Below are positions 1-12,035 of a stretch of DNA of 64,000 bases, in pieces; within the stretch, counting starts at the first letter, position 1, and every line of letters begins with the position of its first letter. The notes under the pieces were generated by a model that did no database searches, was not told the DNA's origin, and saw only the letters and a program-made list of their open reading frames with translations. The stretch comes from Halisarca cf. caerulea. Taxonomy: Eukaryota > Porifera > Demospongiae > Chondrillida > Halisarcidae. The DNA lies in contig CAUJGJ010000371.1 of NCBI GenBank assembly GCA_963170055.1, forward strand, positions 2,917,511-2,981,510, written 5' to 3'. Made by a program: the position numbers and the translations under genes.

Positions 1-2190
1 CAAAGCCATTTTATCAGTTATACAGGATGACATCAGACATGTCATAGGATCAAAGCAGTTATGTGTAGCTCAAAAATCTTGCTATGAAGCTGCATGCCCT
101 GCATGCTGTCAACAAAATCTACAGTATAATGGAAAAGTCCACAGAAGGAATAATAATGATTTGTGCATCTAGCCCCTTGAATAATCTCAATAGAAATACA
201 ACTTTGGTGAATGCCACGTGGATCTGCACAGCCCTCAGCACAGTTCTAGTGAACATATATAGATTTGACCCATGCCTATTCATTGATGGTGAAACCATGC
301 TCTCTAAGGATTTACCCAAGGCAACCCCATTGCCATAGCAGTGTACTCAATAGGCACTTTTCCACTAATTTCAACAGCTTGAATCTTCATCACAGGCTGT
401 TCAAATATGGTATTAAGATGACTCTGCTGCTGGAGGTCCTGGGGCGTAGCCAGGATTTTAAGAAGGGAGGGGGGCTCCATGGAAATTGAGAAATTGAAGC
501 AGAGACATTTTGACCCAAGTAGCGCTTGAAATTAGCACACAGATTACATGGCAAAATCCGAACTTACCCGTGCCTGCAGTATAACCACACCCACCTGACC
601 TTCAAGCGCTCAAACATGTCTGCGTACGTACGTAGCGGTTTCTTTAGAACGTATTTACGTTATTCTTGGTGTTTTAGATCATTTTTAGTTTTAAATTAGT
701 TGTATAACAAATCTAGAACTATATTCATAAACTAACAGACAGTGGACCCAATCCAGGCCAATTTGTGGAGTTGGGAAGAAAGGGAGGTCTCAGTCAAGAT
801 TTTGTTTGGGAAGAAACTTCAAAAGGGGGGCTCAAGCCCCCTGAGCCCTGTGCTAGCTACGCCCCTGACTGGTCAACTCAAACAGCTCCAAGAGTGGTGG
901 GACAAAGTGCAAGAACTGGGACCTGCCTGTGGCTACTTTCCCAACTCCAACGAAACTTGGTTACTTGTGAAAGAAGATATCTATGAGGATGCTGTTGTAT
1001 GTTTTTAAGGCACAAACATCCACATAACAACTGAGGGCAGGAAATACCTTGGTTCTACTATAGGTACCAGCCCATTTACTGAAGAATATGTGAGTGCAGA
1101 AGTCACAGAATGGGAGAGAGTTCAAAGGTCACCAAGATTGCAGCTAGTCAACCACATACGGCATACTACTGTCTTACCCAGAACTTGAAAAGCAAATGGT
1201 CCTACCTAATGAGAACCACAGCCACCATGGCTGCTCTCCTACAGCCAATTAAGGATAAAATTTGACACGATCATATTCCTGTTTTGACTGATAAGCAACA
1301 CATCAATGATGCAGAGGAAATTGTTTGCTCTACCACCACAACTTGGGGGCCTAGGTATTGTCATCCTCCCAGACTGTGCCAACAGACTCTACCAGAGTTC
1401 TGTGGAGATCAAGGAGCCTCTCATATAATCCCTTCTGCATGTGAAGAAGCAGGATAATCACCTTGACATACGTATTTGCAAAGCAAAGGCAACAACTTTA
1501 CCAGAAAAAGAAGGATACAAAGACCAACAGAAGCAGTGGCTGTTGAAGTCCATGTTGAAGTTGATAAGTCCACACAGAGAGCCATGGAGCTGGCTCAAGA
1601 GAAAGGTGCATCCATCTGGTTGACAACACTTCCTCTCCAAGAGCACAATTTCACCCTCCACAAAGGACCTTTCAGAGAATCTGATACAATTGCAAGCAGG
1701 TATGGATGGCGACCAAATGGTATGGCCATCAGATATGCTTGTGGGAATGACAACAGTGTTGCCCATGCATGGAGCTGCTCAAGAGGCATGTCATAAGAAG
1801 ACATGATGAAATAAGAGATCTGATGGCCACATTATTACGTGATGTATCAAGAGCTGTGGAAACAGAACCATCTCTCCAACCATTAACCAGTGAAGTTCTC
1901 ACTTGAAAGACCTCCAACTGTAAAGACAACAACAGACTGGACATGAAGTGCTATGGATCTCAAGATGCATTCATGGATGCAAGCGTTTACAACCCCTTAG
2001 TGTCAAGCAATCTTTCAGCTAGCAGGGAAGCACTATTCAGGAGACATGAATGTGAGAAGAGGAGGGCTTACGACCAACGTGTATGAGAGATTAAGCACAC
2101 CTGCTTCACTCCCCTCATCTTCTCAGTCACAGGAGGAATTGGGCCTTCTGTGGACATCTTTTACAAGAGACTGGCACACCCAGGGGTGTG
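1..2190 (+). pseudogene. Decayed LINE reverse transcriptase, split by a MITE
   Basis: Translated pieces in shifting frames follow the order of a non-LTR RT. They include a DPCLFIDGE segment then a frameshifted GNPIAIAVYSIGT (around 280-350), a WY-DDSAAGG catalytic motif near 405-435 with a stop in place of one residue, then WWDKVQELGPACGYFPNSNE and TTEGRKYLGSTIGT (870-1090). Further on are LFALPPQLGGLGIV, a zinc-knuckle-like CGNDNSVAHAWSCSRG (about 1735-1785), and a C-terminal nuclease-like tail (YNPLVSSNLSASREALFRRH, about 1990-2050; FYKRLAHPG at the end). Multiple stops and shifts make it dead. The 5' part lies before the window. It is a different LINE lineage from the copy at 24155-26106. 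Confidence 0.7.
437..868. mobile_element. MITE with CAGGGGCGTAGC-type ends
   Basis: The left end CTGGGGCGTAGCCAGGATTT and the right end GTGCTAGCTACGCCCCTG are inverted repeats. The insertion interrupts the LINE frame between its SAAGG and QLKQLQEWWD segments, which explains the gap in that relic. Such ends are common among nonautonomous hAT-type elements in marine invertebrates. No clear 8-bp target duplication survives. Confidence 0.6.
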
Positions 2191-2394
2191 AATGTGAGAA
2201 GATGCATGATGATGCATGCCTGCAATGCAAGACACACCAGTGATTTAAAATTTGTTGCATTCATATTGCATCTGTAAAACGGGGTTCCTTTCAGAATAAT
2301 GATCGTGCAAGGAACAAACTCCTAGATGTTCATAAAACATAGGCACTACAGTGAGGTAAGTAGGTGTAGATATATGTATGTGATATTATAGGAG

Positions 2395-2640
2395 TATAGA
2401 ACTGTGGGGGGGGGGGGGGGGGGGAGGGGGTTTGGGGGTATGCTCCCCCAGGGAAAATTTGAGTTTTTGAGCTATATAAGGTATAAGGTGGTATCTCAGA
2501 CCATTTTAGACCATGCATTCGCTGATTTTGACACACAAATACGAAGGCATTTTTTATAGTAATTTGCACTACATTTAGAATTTTTGGGGGTGGAAGCTGG
2601 AGAGTTTGGGGTGGAAGCTTCCCCACTAGATAGAACACTG
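2395..2640 (+). repeat. Interspersed repeat with poly-G end, copy 1
   Basis: This copy matches the reverse complement of 32925-33150 along its length (shared GGTGGTATCTC, CATTTTAGACCAT, AATTTGCACTACA blocks). A G run sits at 2406-2425. It ends CTAGATAGAACACTG. It is probably a nonautonomous DNA element, class unknown. Confidence 0.6.
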
Positions 2641-3791
2641 CAAATTGTATGCTTTCTATTTCCGTGAGTGAAACAAGCAGCTATGTACATATATGTACAC
2701 ATGTACATGGGGTATAATTATGTTTGACGTCATAAATATGGCTACCCAGTTGGGAAGAAATTTAAACTATCTGTTTTAAGCATTTACAGCATTTCAGTAT
2801 CTATGTATGCGTGCACGTACAGACACATTGGTCCCATGCAAGCAGTCTGGGTATGAGAGGTTCTACAGTACTAAGTGCAGATCCGACGTATCTACGGATC
2901 AGGGACACTGCACACCAACATAGCAATGTACATGAAGGAATAGTGTGATCAGGTACAAAGAAATTCATGCAAATCAAAACAATGTACACGATAGAATAAC
3001 ATTCAACTGAATACAAAAATTGCGGTCAAAATGTAAATTCACACGTCAAAACTGCCTCCCTCCAAATGGGTCAATGAATGAACAATGTCCATGGTGAATT
3101 CTGGAGATCCATCCATGCACTCTTCATGCAAGAAAGTGTGCAGCCATGCATGGAGTACTATAATAGTACATTGGAAGAAAATGACATGAACTCAACACAA
3201 GGTATAGCATATACATGTTCTAAATAGCATACTTGCTTCATCATTCACTCTGCCCTTCCTTCAAAGTCTGTTTTGCCTCTTAGCATCTGCAATGAGGTGT
3301 CACAACTGTCTCGACACCTTGTTGCAGATGCTAGAGGATGCCCTATTCGAAGGTCATTAATTAGATTAGGTGCAGCCTCCAATTCACTCTGATCTGATCT
3401 GCAATCACAGTATTCAGAGGCATACAACCCAGCAAGGTGATAGTGGACAGAGTAACATAGTGCCTTCATCAGAAGCATGAATTGCTTCTGTTGATCCATA
3501 ACTTTATGTTTATACTACATATAAACCTTGACTTGAATAATTTGAACTTTTTTGTAAACATTGTGTATCATGCATGTAAATGTCTTCATACATGGACACA
3601 ATGGAAAAATTGAATAAAACTTCAGCTTTGATGCCTTGATGCAGTCTTGTAGAGGTTCGAAGTAGCCATTCATTCAGTCAAAAGCTTTCAATATGGCTTT
3701 GATGCATTGGTGCACACAAGAAAAGTCTTATAGAGGTTTGAGGTACCCATTTGTTTGGTCAAAAGCTTTCGAAAATACTTCAAATAAGTTG
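2641..3791. other. Unassigned intergenic stretch
   Basis: No gene, RNA or clear repeat boundary is visible. Two imperfect related segments occur at about 3640-3685 and 3725-3770 (GTCTTGTAGAGGTTCGA and GTCTTATAGAGGTTTGA), a decayed direct duplication. Confidence 0.4.
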
Positions 3792-3897
3792 TATCCTGTC
3801 TAGGTGTGTTGCAGTAGAAACATATTGTTGACCACCTCGGGCTTCACCCTAGATCAATCAGCACCGTATTCCTGTTGCAGCACACCTAGACAGGATA
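3792..3897. mobile_element. 106-bp hairpin element, TATCCTGTC ends, copy 1
   Basis: Arms TATCCTGTCTAGGTGTGTTG and its near-complement pair almost perfectly over about 25 bp. The centre contains CTCGGGCTTCACCCTAG. A second copy in opposite centre orientation lies at 60889-60995. Confidence 0.75.
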
Positions 3898-4565
3898 GAA
3901 CAAACACCTACCCTAATAAAGATAATTTTCTGCATTTCTGTAACTGTGAAGATATTGTATATTACTGCTTGAAGGAATTTTGTGATAGTAATAGGCCAGT
4001 AATACAAAGTCCAGTAATTTCATATGTACAGTCTGTATTGATTATGTTTGTCAGGATGAGTTTATTATCAGAGTACCACTTTCAAAAGCTACGATCAAAA
4101 TTGATCGGATAATTGAGGTTGCACTGTATGACTGCAGGGATTTTTCTAGAAAAAAAATGCCAGGGGGGCATATTGAGACTTTCTACACTTTAGGGGGGCT
4201 AGCCATATACCTTCATACAGTATGAATTAAAATTTATATCATTGATCATGATCCGTCTCTTGCTGGCATGATCCATCTTGGGGGGCAGAGCAACTTTCAA
4301 GAGGGGGGGGGGGGGCAAAGTGCCCTTCCCTGCCCCCTCTAAAGAAAACCTGTGACTGGTATTTACCATTTGTGATTGATAGCCTGTGTATTGTACAACA
4401 CAATACATCATTTTTGTTCAACGCCTTTTCTTTTGGATTCAAGTGCAAACTTTGTGTACTAAAAGAGTCTAAGACCTCCTAGAGAGTTATAGAGAACTGT
4501 TAATATTTAGGTTAGAGATCTACAGTATGTAGCTGGGACTCCTTGTACGTTGGTAATACTAATTA
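3898..4565. other. Unassigned stretch with poly-G tract
   Basis: It contains a GGGGGG-rich patch (4270-4345) resembling decayed transposon ends (AGAGGGGGCAGGG...). No coding signal was found. Confidence 0.35.
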
Positions 4566-4914
4566 GGGGCTGCCGCAGGCAGCCCCTATATTGTTTTCAT
4601 TTGGACTTCTGGTGTGTAACGCTCATCTGATATATATATATATATATAATGTGAATTTGAAGGAAAGTCTTATAATAGAGAATGTATGTAATGGTAATAG
4701 AAAAGTATAAATTTATACTAGAATGAGTTATAGGAATTGTTTTGAAAACAATTGCCAAATATGGCAATTGTTTTCAAAACAATTGTCCAGTTACAATAAA
4801 CAGTATGTTCAATGAATGTTCAGCTGTGCACTTACACTCCAATGCTTTGCATGCAAGTGATTCGAGTGCGTGGGGCGGCAACCCCCACGAGTTTTTAACT
4901 TAAATTACTTGTTT
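4566..4914 (+). mobile_element. Structured-end element, copy 1
   Basis: It begins with a perfect hairpin GGGGCTGCC-GCA-GGCAGCCCC followed by TATATTGTTTTCATTTGG, then a (TA)n tract. A 24-bp-stem palindrome occupies 4739-4791. The 3' end folds as a compound stem: CAAGTGATTCGAGT pairs with the terminal AACTTAAATTACTTG around a GC stem (GTGGGGCGGC...CCCCAC). Copies are at 4915-5243, 6635-6932 and 50771-51070. Confidence 0.7.
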
Positions 4915-5243
4915 TTATATATATTGTTTTCATTTGGACTTCCGGTGTGTAACGCTCGTCCGATATATATATATATATATAATATGGATTTGAAGAAAAG
5001 TCTTATAATAGAGAATTTATATAATAGTAATAGAGAAGTATGAATTTATACAGGAATGAGTTATAGGAATTGTTTTGAAAACAGTTGCCAAATATGGCAA
5101 TTGTTTTCAAAACAATTGTCTAGTTACAATAAACAGTATGTTCTATGAATGTTCAGCTGTGCACTTACCCTTCAATGCTTTGCAAGTGATTCAAGTGCGT
5201 GGGGCGGCAGCCCCCACGAGTTTTTAACTCGAATTACTTGTTT
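4915..5243 (+). mobile_element. Structured-end element, copy 2 (head-to-tail)
   Basis: It follows copy 1 directly in the same orientation and lacks the 5' GC hairpin, but keeps the TATATTGTTTTCATTTGG start, the (TA)n tract, the central palindrome and the GC-stem 3' end (...AACTCGAATTACTTG). It is about 90% identical to copy 1 by eye. Confidence 0.7.
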
Positions 5244-5362
5244 ATTGTGTGTACAGTATGATTATCTGTACTAATTTTGGTTACAGTTAGAGGTTGAGCT
5301 AACAGTTTGTATTTATCAGTCCTTATGTACCTTTTCAACTCCTATTTTACTGTTCAATGCAG

Positions 5363-6480
5363 GAAAAACAGTTGGGGCAGTTGTTAATCATTTCAATTTC
5401 ACTGTTCATGCTAAAGCAAAGTATTTAGAGGACAAGGCTTTGCAGCTTGAAGAAAAGTTGAACTACAGTGAAAAATGTTTGGCTTCAGTAACAGAAGAAA
5501 GGGACCATGCTACACTGCAGTGTCATCAATTGGAAAGAAAATGTGAAAAGTTGACTTCAGCTCTTACTGTTCACGAGGCTGAAGTTAGCAGCCTAAGAAA
5601 GGAACTTAAGTTTCTTCGCTCGGAAAAGGAGAACAGGAAGCACTTTGAAAGCCGAAGAACAAAAGAAATGCTGTCAATAAAAGGAAGAGCTGCAAAACGT
5701 AGCTCAGTAAGCTTATCTTCACCAGTAAGTGAAGTAAGTACTGTTGGTAGCATACTTGATTCTGTATTGCTCCCCATGTCTACCAGTCAACCTGAGGGCT
5801 TGAGGAAACGTGTTCTGTCATTTTCATCTGGAATAGATGATGTCCTTACTTCAACAGAATTGCAGCGTTTGCGAATTGAAAACCAACAATACCAGGCAAG
5901 GATTTGGCAACTTGAAGAAAAAATTGCCTACCTCAAAGAAGAGGTACAGTCCGAAGATAAGGAAGGAGTAAAATTTTCCTCGTATGTCAGCAACCAAATC
6001 CCTGACCCACAATTGTCAGTTATTCAAACATGCTTAGAAGAAGCAATAGATGGGAACATTGAGCTCCGTGAGGAAAATGCAAATCTATTATCTCAGCTGA
6101 AGTCTTGTAGAAATTGTGTGGAATCTGACAAGTGTGATAAGGCTCTGCAAGTTGACAGCAAAGAATTTGATAGCCATGATGAGGAAACTAAAGAAGTATC
6201 ACCTGTGCATCAGTCTCGATATTACATGGAACCAGAAACTTGTGATGTAGCCCTGCAAGTTGTCAGTAGTGAATTTGTTGAATATCCTGAAAGAAAGAGT
6301 ATTGAAACTGCAGCTTCCAAAAATGAAGATGTAAAACACATTTGTGATCTCCTCTCTCAATGTGTTTCCCTCAGTAGAGATTTCAAGGTACCCCACAAAG
6401 TGTTGGACAATGATACAATATTACATTCTTCCAGAGGCAGTAAGAGCATCTTGTCTTCTGTTGAGGAGCATGAAGAATAG
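5363..6480 (+). CDS. Terminal exon of a coiled-coil protein, unrecognised
   Basis: A pyrimidine-rich acceptor (CCTTTTCAACTCCTATTTTACTG...TGCAG) precedes an open frame of about 372 codons ending TAG at 6480. The first two bases finish a split codon, so earlier exons exist; none was identified upstream in the window. The first 100 residues and a second block (about 165-195) are heptad-rich, Glu/Lys/Leu-rich coiled coil. A Ser-rich basic linker separates them. The C-terminal part has two copies of a C-D-x-A-L-Q-V-x-S-x-E-F motif (DKCDKALQVDSKEF and ETCDVALQVVSSEF). This suggests a scaffold or cytoskeletal protein, but the family is not recognised. A 113-bp piece of this exon is duplicated at 7013-7125. 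Confidence 0.8.
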
Positions 6481-6634
6481 TGATGCAAATTGTATAGATA
6501 TTTTGCAGCTCTCTTATTGTTTAAGCAGTAGCTTACACAAGGCCATGAACTGATAGTATTTTAGCTTTTATTTATTATGTGTGGAGTATATTATATTTCA
6601 TTATCTAATACCAAGTTCTTGTTCATGATTTTTA

Positions 6635-6932
6635 GGGGCTGCCTGTGTGTTTTCATTTGGTCTGATATATATATATAATATGGATTTGAAGAAAAGTCTT
6701 ATAATAGAGAATTTATATTATAGTAATAGAGAAGTATGAATTTATACAGGAATAAGTTATAGGAATTGTTTTGAAAATTTGGCAGTTGTTTTCAAAACAA
6801 TCGTCCATGCAGTTACAATAAACAGTATGTTCAATGAATGTTCAGCTGTGCACTTACACTCCAATGCTTTGCAAGTGATTTGAGTGCGTGGGGCGGCAGC
6901 CCCCACGAGTTTTTAACTCGAATTACTTGTTT
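6635..6932 (+). mobile_element. Structured-end element, copy 3
   Basis: It starts TTAGGGGCTGCCTGTGTG with half of the 5' hairpin and has a shortened central palindrome. The 3' compound hairpin ending AACTCGAATTACTTGTTT is intact. It lies between the coiled-coil exon and its partial duplicate. The internal ACAATAAACAG may offer a poly(A) signal to the upstream gene, which is inference. Confidence 0.65.
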
Positions 6933-7012
6933 GACACATGTAATTAACCTGTATAATATGTTATGCTTTAGATATTCTTTTTCATTTCTATGACATGTAG
7001 TTAACCTATATG

Positions 7013-7125
7013 TAAACTAAAGAGGTATCACCTCTGCATATGTCTTGATATTACATGGAACCGGAAACTTGTGATGTAGCCCTGCAAGTTGTCAGTAGTG
7101 AATTTGTTGAATCTCCTCAAAGAAA
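7013..7125 (+). pseudogene. Partial duplicate of the coiled-coil exon
   Basis: About 113 bp match 6185-6297 with roughly ten differences, covering the ALQV motif (MEPETCDVALQVVSSEFVE). A CGA-to-TGA change puts a stop in the frame, and no splice site or continuing frame follows. It lies just after a repeat copy (6635-6932), so it is best read as a dead tandem duplicate. Confidence 0.75.
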
Positions 7126-8120
7126 CATGCAGTTCGTATATTATATATAGGGCTTACTTAGCAGTAGCTTGGTGCCCTAAACAAGGTATATAATATAACG
7201 GCTGGTCCAATTTCTACGTTTCATGACATAAATATTGCTTTAATACATGTTTATCTGCAGTGTATCTGAGGCTTCTCTTTGTATCAATACTCATGCAAGC
7301 TTGTATCACTATTGAAGTAATAGTGAGCATTTCCCTCCTGTGTCCACTGCACTCTACAATGATCTTGTTTATCGATGTATTCCATATCCCTTAACTGTTG
7401 TGATACATACGTACATGTGTATTGAAGCTGAAATAAGCGATGAGGATCCGGAACTGCATGGCATAGCCCTGCATGATGGAAAAACTGCAATAGATAATAT
7501 ATTAATTATTATATATGACATTCATTGACAAATGGAAGGTACTTATTAAGTGGAAATTTATACTTGGAGATTTTGCATGAGCTGCATGGTTGGGAATTAA
7601 AGGGAGAGGTTGGTGATAAGGAGTATGTACGTACTGTATGTAGTAACAGTGTGCATTTATTCTTGCATGTATAAGATCTAGAGATACATTTATGCATAGA
7701 TATATTAGGCATAGATAAATTGATTAACATGTATATGAATACATACAGATATTTAATAGATATATTGCTAGATAGATGTATGAGTCCATATATCTGTATG
7801 TATATGCAAATGTATTAAGCTGTAATACAGAATTCTATTACACAGATGTAATTGCCTATCTCAGGGCATGTAATTGGTTGATCCCCAAGGTATTCACATT
7901 GCATATGGGTTCCATTGTACATACACATTGAACCGTCAAGTGTTCAATAGTGCCTTCTTGGCATGATGTACTTAAATACTATAATTTGAAATTGAATTGA
8001 AATATTATCCTATGCAAAATTATAGAATGCAAGGTTATGAGCATGCAATACAGTGTTTATATATGGAGATTTATTTACAATAATACTGCACTGTACAACG
8101 TATAGTATATTATAACATTT
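7126..8120. other. Unassigned AT-rich stretch
   Basis: Nothing coding is convincing. It is rich in short ATATAT and GATAGATA patches. Confidence 0.35.
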
Positions 8121-8124
8121 ATCA

Positions 8125-8282
8125 TGAACCACGGTAGTCTATATTGCCATGATAGTGCATGCATGGTTCATTCATAGGAATGATGTGGAAAAAGCATGGC
8201 CTCCCATAGACATTAGAACCAAGTTTAACCGTATTTTTGCTGAAAACTCACTTTCAGTACATTTTGGAGCTCCAAAAACAAC
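8125..8282 (+). repeat. Interspersed repeat, copy 1 (GAACCACGG...)
   Basis: It matches 27774-27905: both run from GAACCACGGTAGT to ATTTTGGAGCTCCAAAA and share a translated core IFAENSLxxHFGAPK. The conserved frame hints at a transposon-derived coding remnant, but the family is not recognised. Confidence 0.55.
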
Positions 8283-8535
8283 CCAAGCTCCTACACAGTA
8301 TGGGCACATGGCCAAAGTTGCAGACTGCTTAGCTGTATAGCAATGCGCAGGAAGGGGAAATTAAAAAATGAAAAAGAACGTTGCCACCCATGATCGAGCC
8401 AGGAACTTACGCTTGCAAGGCACGCGTGACGGCTGATATGCCACCAACCTGACCCCGTGATGCTCTTTTTTAATTTCTGGTTTCTCCCTGCTCACTTTGA
8501 CCATGTGCCCATACCTTGTAGCAGCTTGGGTTACA
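8280..8535 (-). mobile_element. tRNA-like sequence inside an inverted repeat (possible SINE)
   Basis: Minus strand 8456-8382 resembles a tRNA: ACGCGTGCCTTGCAAGCGT mimics an anticodon arm with TGC, and TGGCTCGATCA mimics the B box. It is flanked by about 40-bp inverted repeats (AACCCAAGCTCCTACAC... at 8280 and its complement ending 8535). The arms enclosing a tRNA-like core are unusual for a SINE. Confidence 0.4.
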
Positions 8536-9540
8536 TACAACAGGATGTCTTGTGATGAGAAAATGGAAGAATGCCGGTGTCACACCTTTTTGTCCCCCAG
8601 GGATTTGGTTCTTCCAGGCCTAAATCATTAGGGATACAGGACCCCCAGAGCTAGGTAACTGATAACATACTTCAGAGAAATGAGCCCCCCCCCCCCCCTT
8701 AGTGATTTCGAACCCCTTCAATAGATACTCTGTATATATAAGACTTAGTATAGAGTATAATATTATCTACGTATATACATCAATTCTGAAAAAGTACAAT
8801 TAGCAACTGTTTCTGCATGTCTCAGTTAATTTGATGATTCCAAAATTCGGCCAGTCTTGCTAAAGTATTAAGATTCATTGATATGACCAACATACAAGCC
8901 AACTACCACAAAAACATTGCCAGCATTGTAGGAATCTCAATTAAACATCAAATGACTACCGAAGAGTGCATGACAGATGGAATTGATTCTACTGATCGAA
9001 AGATTACTAATAACATCAGGGATTTCATTTAAACACATCAGGTTGTCCAGAAAATCAATCTATGTCAATAGCCATGCACTTTCATGGAGAAATATTATTG
9101 TAAATAGCAATTCTGTCCATGCACCCACCACCACCAAATATGCCACCACTGTTGAATACAACTGACCAAAGCAATTATAACAATACAGGCCTGTAGCCAG
9201 CGAGGGTGCATTGAGGGGATTAATTCGCACCCCCCTTTTGCTCTATACTGGTACCTTAAAATTATCCTTGAATTGAACTTACTCTCATATATTTAGCCAG
9301 TAACTGATAGGAACTGTATAGTTCCTGGAAATTCAGTATACCTAATTGTTTAGAAATAATCTTATTATTGTGAAGTGATTTACTCAGGCATATCGATTTA
9401 TTTGCTTTTTGAATCATTCCAACTGATAACAGAAATTCACAAAGATTCAGTTCCAACCAAGATCACAATGCACAATTTCCATCATCCATGATCAGTTGTG
9501 CAATAGACTTATTGTCCATCTTACCTTGAAAAGCACTCCC
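8536..9540. other. Unassigned stretch with small transposon scraps
   Basis: It includes a C run (8685-8698). No coding frame or bounded element can be supported. Confidence 0.3.
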
Positions 9541-9542
9541 CT

Positions 9543-9647
<105 letters not shown>

Positions 9648-9824
9648 CCTGCTTACAGACCTGCATCAAAGCTGTTGTCAAATCTCCAAGATCTAGCCAA
9701 ACCAATGCACACACCAATCCATCAACTATGCAATCTGTATCAAACCCACCACCATCAACTACTGGTGCATGACCATTGACTCTCTACCAGTCATCCAAAT
9801 TTCAGCAATTCATCAAATCCCACT

Positions 9825-12035
9825 CTTTTGCTAAAAATCTGCTCATGGAATGCCCGCAGTATTAGAAATGAACTATCTTTTATCCAATCTCTATGTAGCT
9901 TTCTCCAAGTCCCTCAATATCCTTTGCCTCACTGAAACATAACTATATGTCACCTAATATTGTTGACACTGAAATCCTACCTAGCAGTTATAACATTTAC
10001 CGATGTGATTGTCCTTCTCTTGGAGGAGTTTCACTAGCCATTTTTAACACTACCATCCAGACTACTTCTGTAATCTTATGATGTTGAATTAATATCTATC
10101 AAGATTATACAGTGAAAGCCCACTACAGTTACCGGTATATGCATATACATCCATCCCCACAGCCTGATATCACAAATCCAAGCAGTCATCCATCATCAGT
10201 GTCCTCCCTAGACATCTTAAGGCATGTCGGTCCAACATGCCTTCTTTCTAAAATATAAACCATTTTAAAAATGGTAAAAGGATGTAGGATTGACACAGGA
10301 TCATGCAAAAAGGCATTATCAAAAAAGGATTCTCCAAAACACTTGGAACAAGGGTAAGTTGCAAAACCGGTACAGGGCTAGGTGGGCAAAGGGCAAGACA
10401 GGCATGGGGCTAGACGAGCATAGGGCTACACATACATGAGGCTAGACGGATATAGGGCTAGACAGAGTTTAGTTGGACTGAGTGCACACTGTGCAAATTC
10501 CTACATCCCACATGTGCAGCACATTTATACATATGTGCTTCAGGATTAATACTTATTTGTATAGGAAAAAGTATGCATGCATTCATAGATTATTGAAAAT
10601 TTATATTTACTACAAATCATCCTAGTGCCCAAAACTGAAGCTGCAAGCAATTTGTGATGCATTGTATGTACTTCTGGGGAGAACACTGCATCATATCAAA
10701 GATTTAACTACCACTTCCCAAAACATTATAACACCCTAAAATATGCAGATCTCAAACACCCTAACATATACGGAGATAGATTGGACATGCAACATACACA
10801 CACTGGTAACTCCAAACTCATGCAGGATCACTAATTTGTGAGTGATTTTTTTCAACTAAACCTAACCCAGATTGTACATGATTCAACCCACATCAGAGGA
10901 AATACTCTCAATATAACTGTCTCGAATCACCCTCAGCTGCATTTGATACTTTACTCTATACTAAACTGCTATACAAACTATGGGGGTTTGGTATCACTGG
11001 CCCTTTCTGGTTATCTATAGTTTATAAGTTAATCATTTAGAGGGTAGAGAACATTTTGTACAAATAAACGATACAAATCCTTTTCATCTGCCAGTCCTAT
11101 CTGGTGTGCCTCATGGAAGCGTAATTGGACCTTTGCTATTCCTAGTATACGTACATCAACGACCTTGCAGCTACTGTGTCTCACTCAGTATCTTTGTTCA
11201 CGGATTACACTAAATTATTGCTTAATTTAATTGAATCAAACTCATCAATCTTGCAATATATTGGATCTTCAGGTGATTTCCTAATGGTGCACACAGTGGG
11301 AACTACAATTAAATCTAGGCAAATGCCTATATTTGATATTCATCAAAACTCTTGAACTCTAACTCAACCTATTCAATTAACAATTGTGTTATCTCCATCT
11401 CACAAAAAGTACATGATATGGACATTACAGTCAACAATATGCTATCTTTCAGTCCTCACTACAAGTCAATCTGCTCCAAAGCATATCAAACATTATTCAT
11501 GGTCTGCAGAACTTAAAGGCTAAGCTCAGCATCAATTGATATCAAGAAACAAATAATTGCTCATTCAGTCAAAACTCACCTATTGCTGCCAACTATGGAG
11601 ACCCTATCAGATAGATATTACAAAGCTGGAAAATGTCCTATGAAGGGCTACAAAATTAACTTATCACTGGTGACTATGACTCAGACTACAAATCTAGACT
11701 GCAAGAACTGGAACTGCTACCCCTCATGCACTGGCATGAACTGCAAGACCTGTTGTTCCTATAATAAAGGTCTCCAAAACTATCCAAACAATATCAATAT
11801 CTATGATCATATAAATTAAGTTTGTGAATTCTGTAACCCGTACAAATAATTATATGCTACAATACAACTATACATGGACTACAATTGCCCAACACTCTTT
11901 CTTCAACCACGTGGTACGCGCCTATGGAATGCTCTTAAGCCTATCAATATCGATCAATATCTATCTGCCATTCATGCAACCACACTCACTGGCTTTGGTG
12001 GTAGACCATCAGTCAGTTTTGTGACTGCATGATGA
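9825..12035 (+). pseudogene. CR1/L2-like LINE ORF2 relic
   Basis: Fragments in shifting frames follow the order of an APE-type LINE. Endonuclease start CSWNARSIRNELSFIQSL at about 9835-9890, then EILPSSYNIYRCD near 9975. A mid segment FFQLNLTQIVHDSTHIRGNTL is near 10845, and RT palm VLSGVPHGSVIGPLLFLVY at about 11090-11150. A C-terminal LQELELLPLMHWHELQDLL-like segment is near 11705, and FFNHVVRAYGMLL near 11900. Stops and shifts are abundant. A fold-back repeat fragment sits at 10240-10545. A (ATT)n tract at 12090-12110 may be the tail. Confidence 0.7.
10240..10545. repeat. Fold-back element with GGGCTAGAC minisatellite, left arm
   Basis: It starts at AAACCATTTTAAAAATGG, passes AGGATGTAGGATTGACA, then a tandem array of about 17-bp units (GGGCTAGACGAGCATA-like). 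It ends GTGCACACTGTGCAAATTCCTACATCC. Related arms are at 30510-31957, 46123-46260 and 57143-57335. Confidence 0.65.

Noticed and set aside
3245..3499. 84-codon minus-strand frame with several Cys
   Set aside because: No recognised motif or splice sites; not enough to call a gene.
9262..9456. Minus-strand frame resembling a leucine-rich protein
   Set aside because: Short, no splice context, no family; treated as chance.
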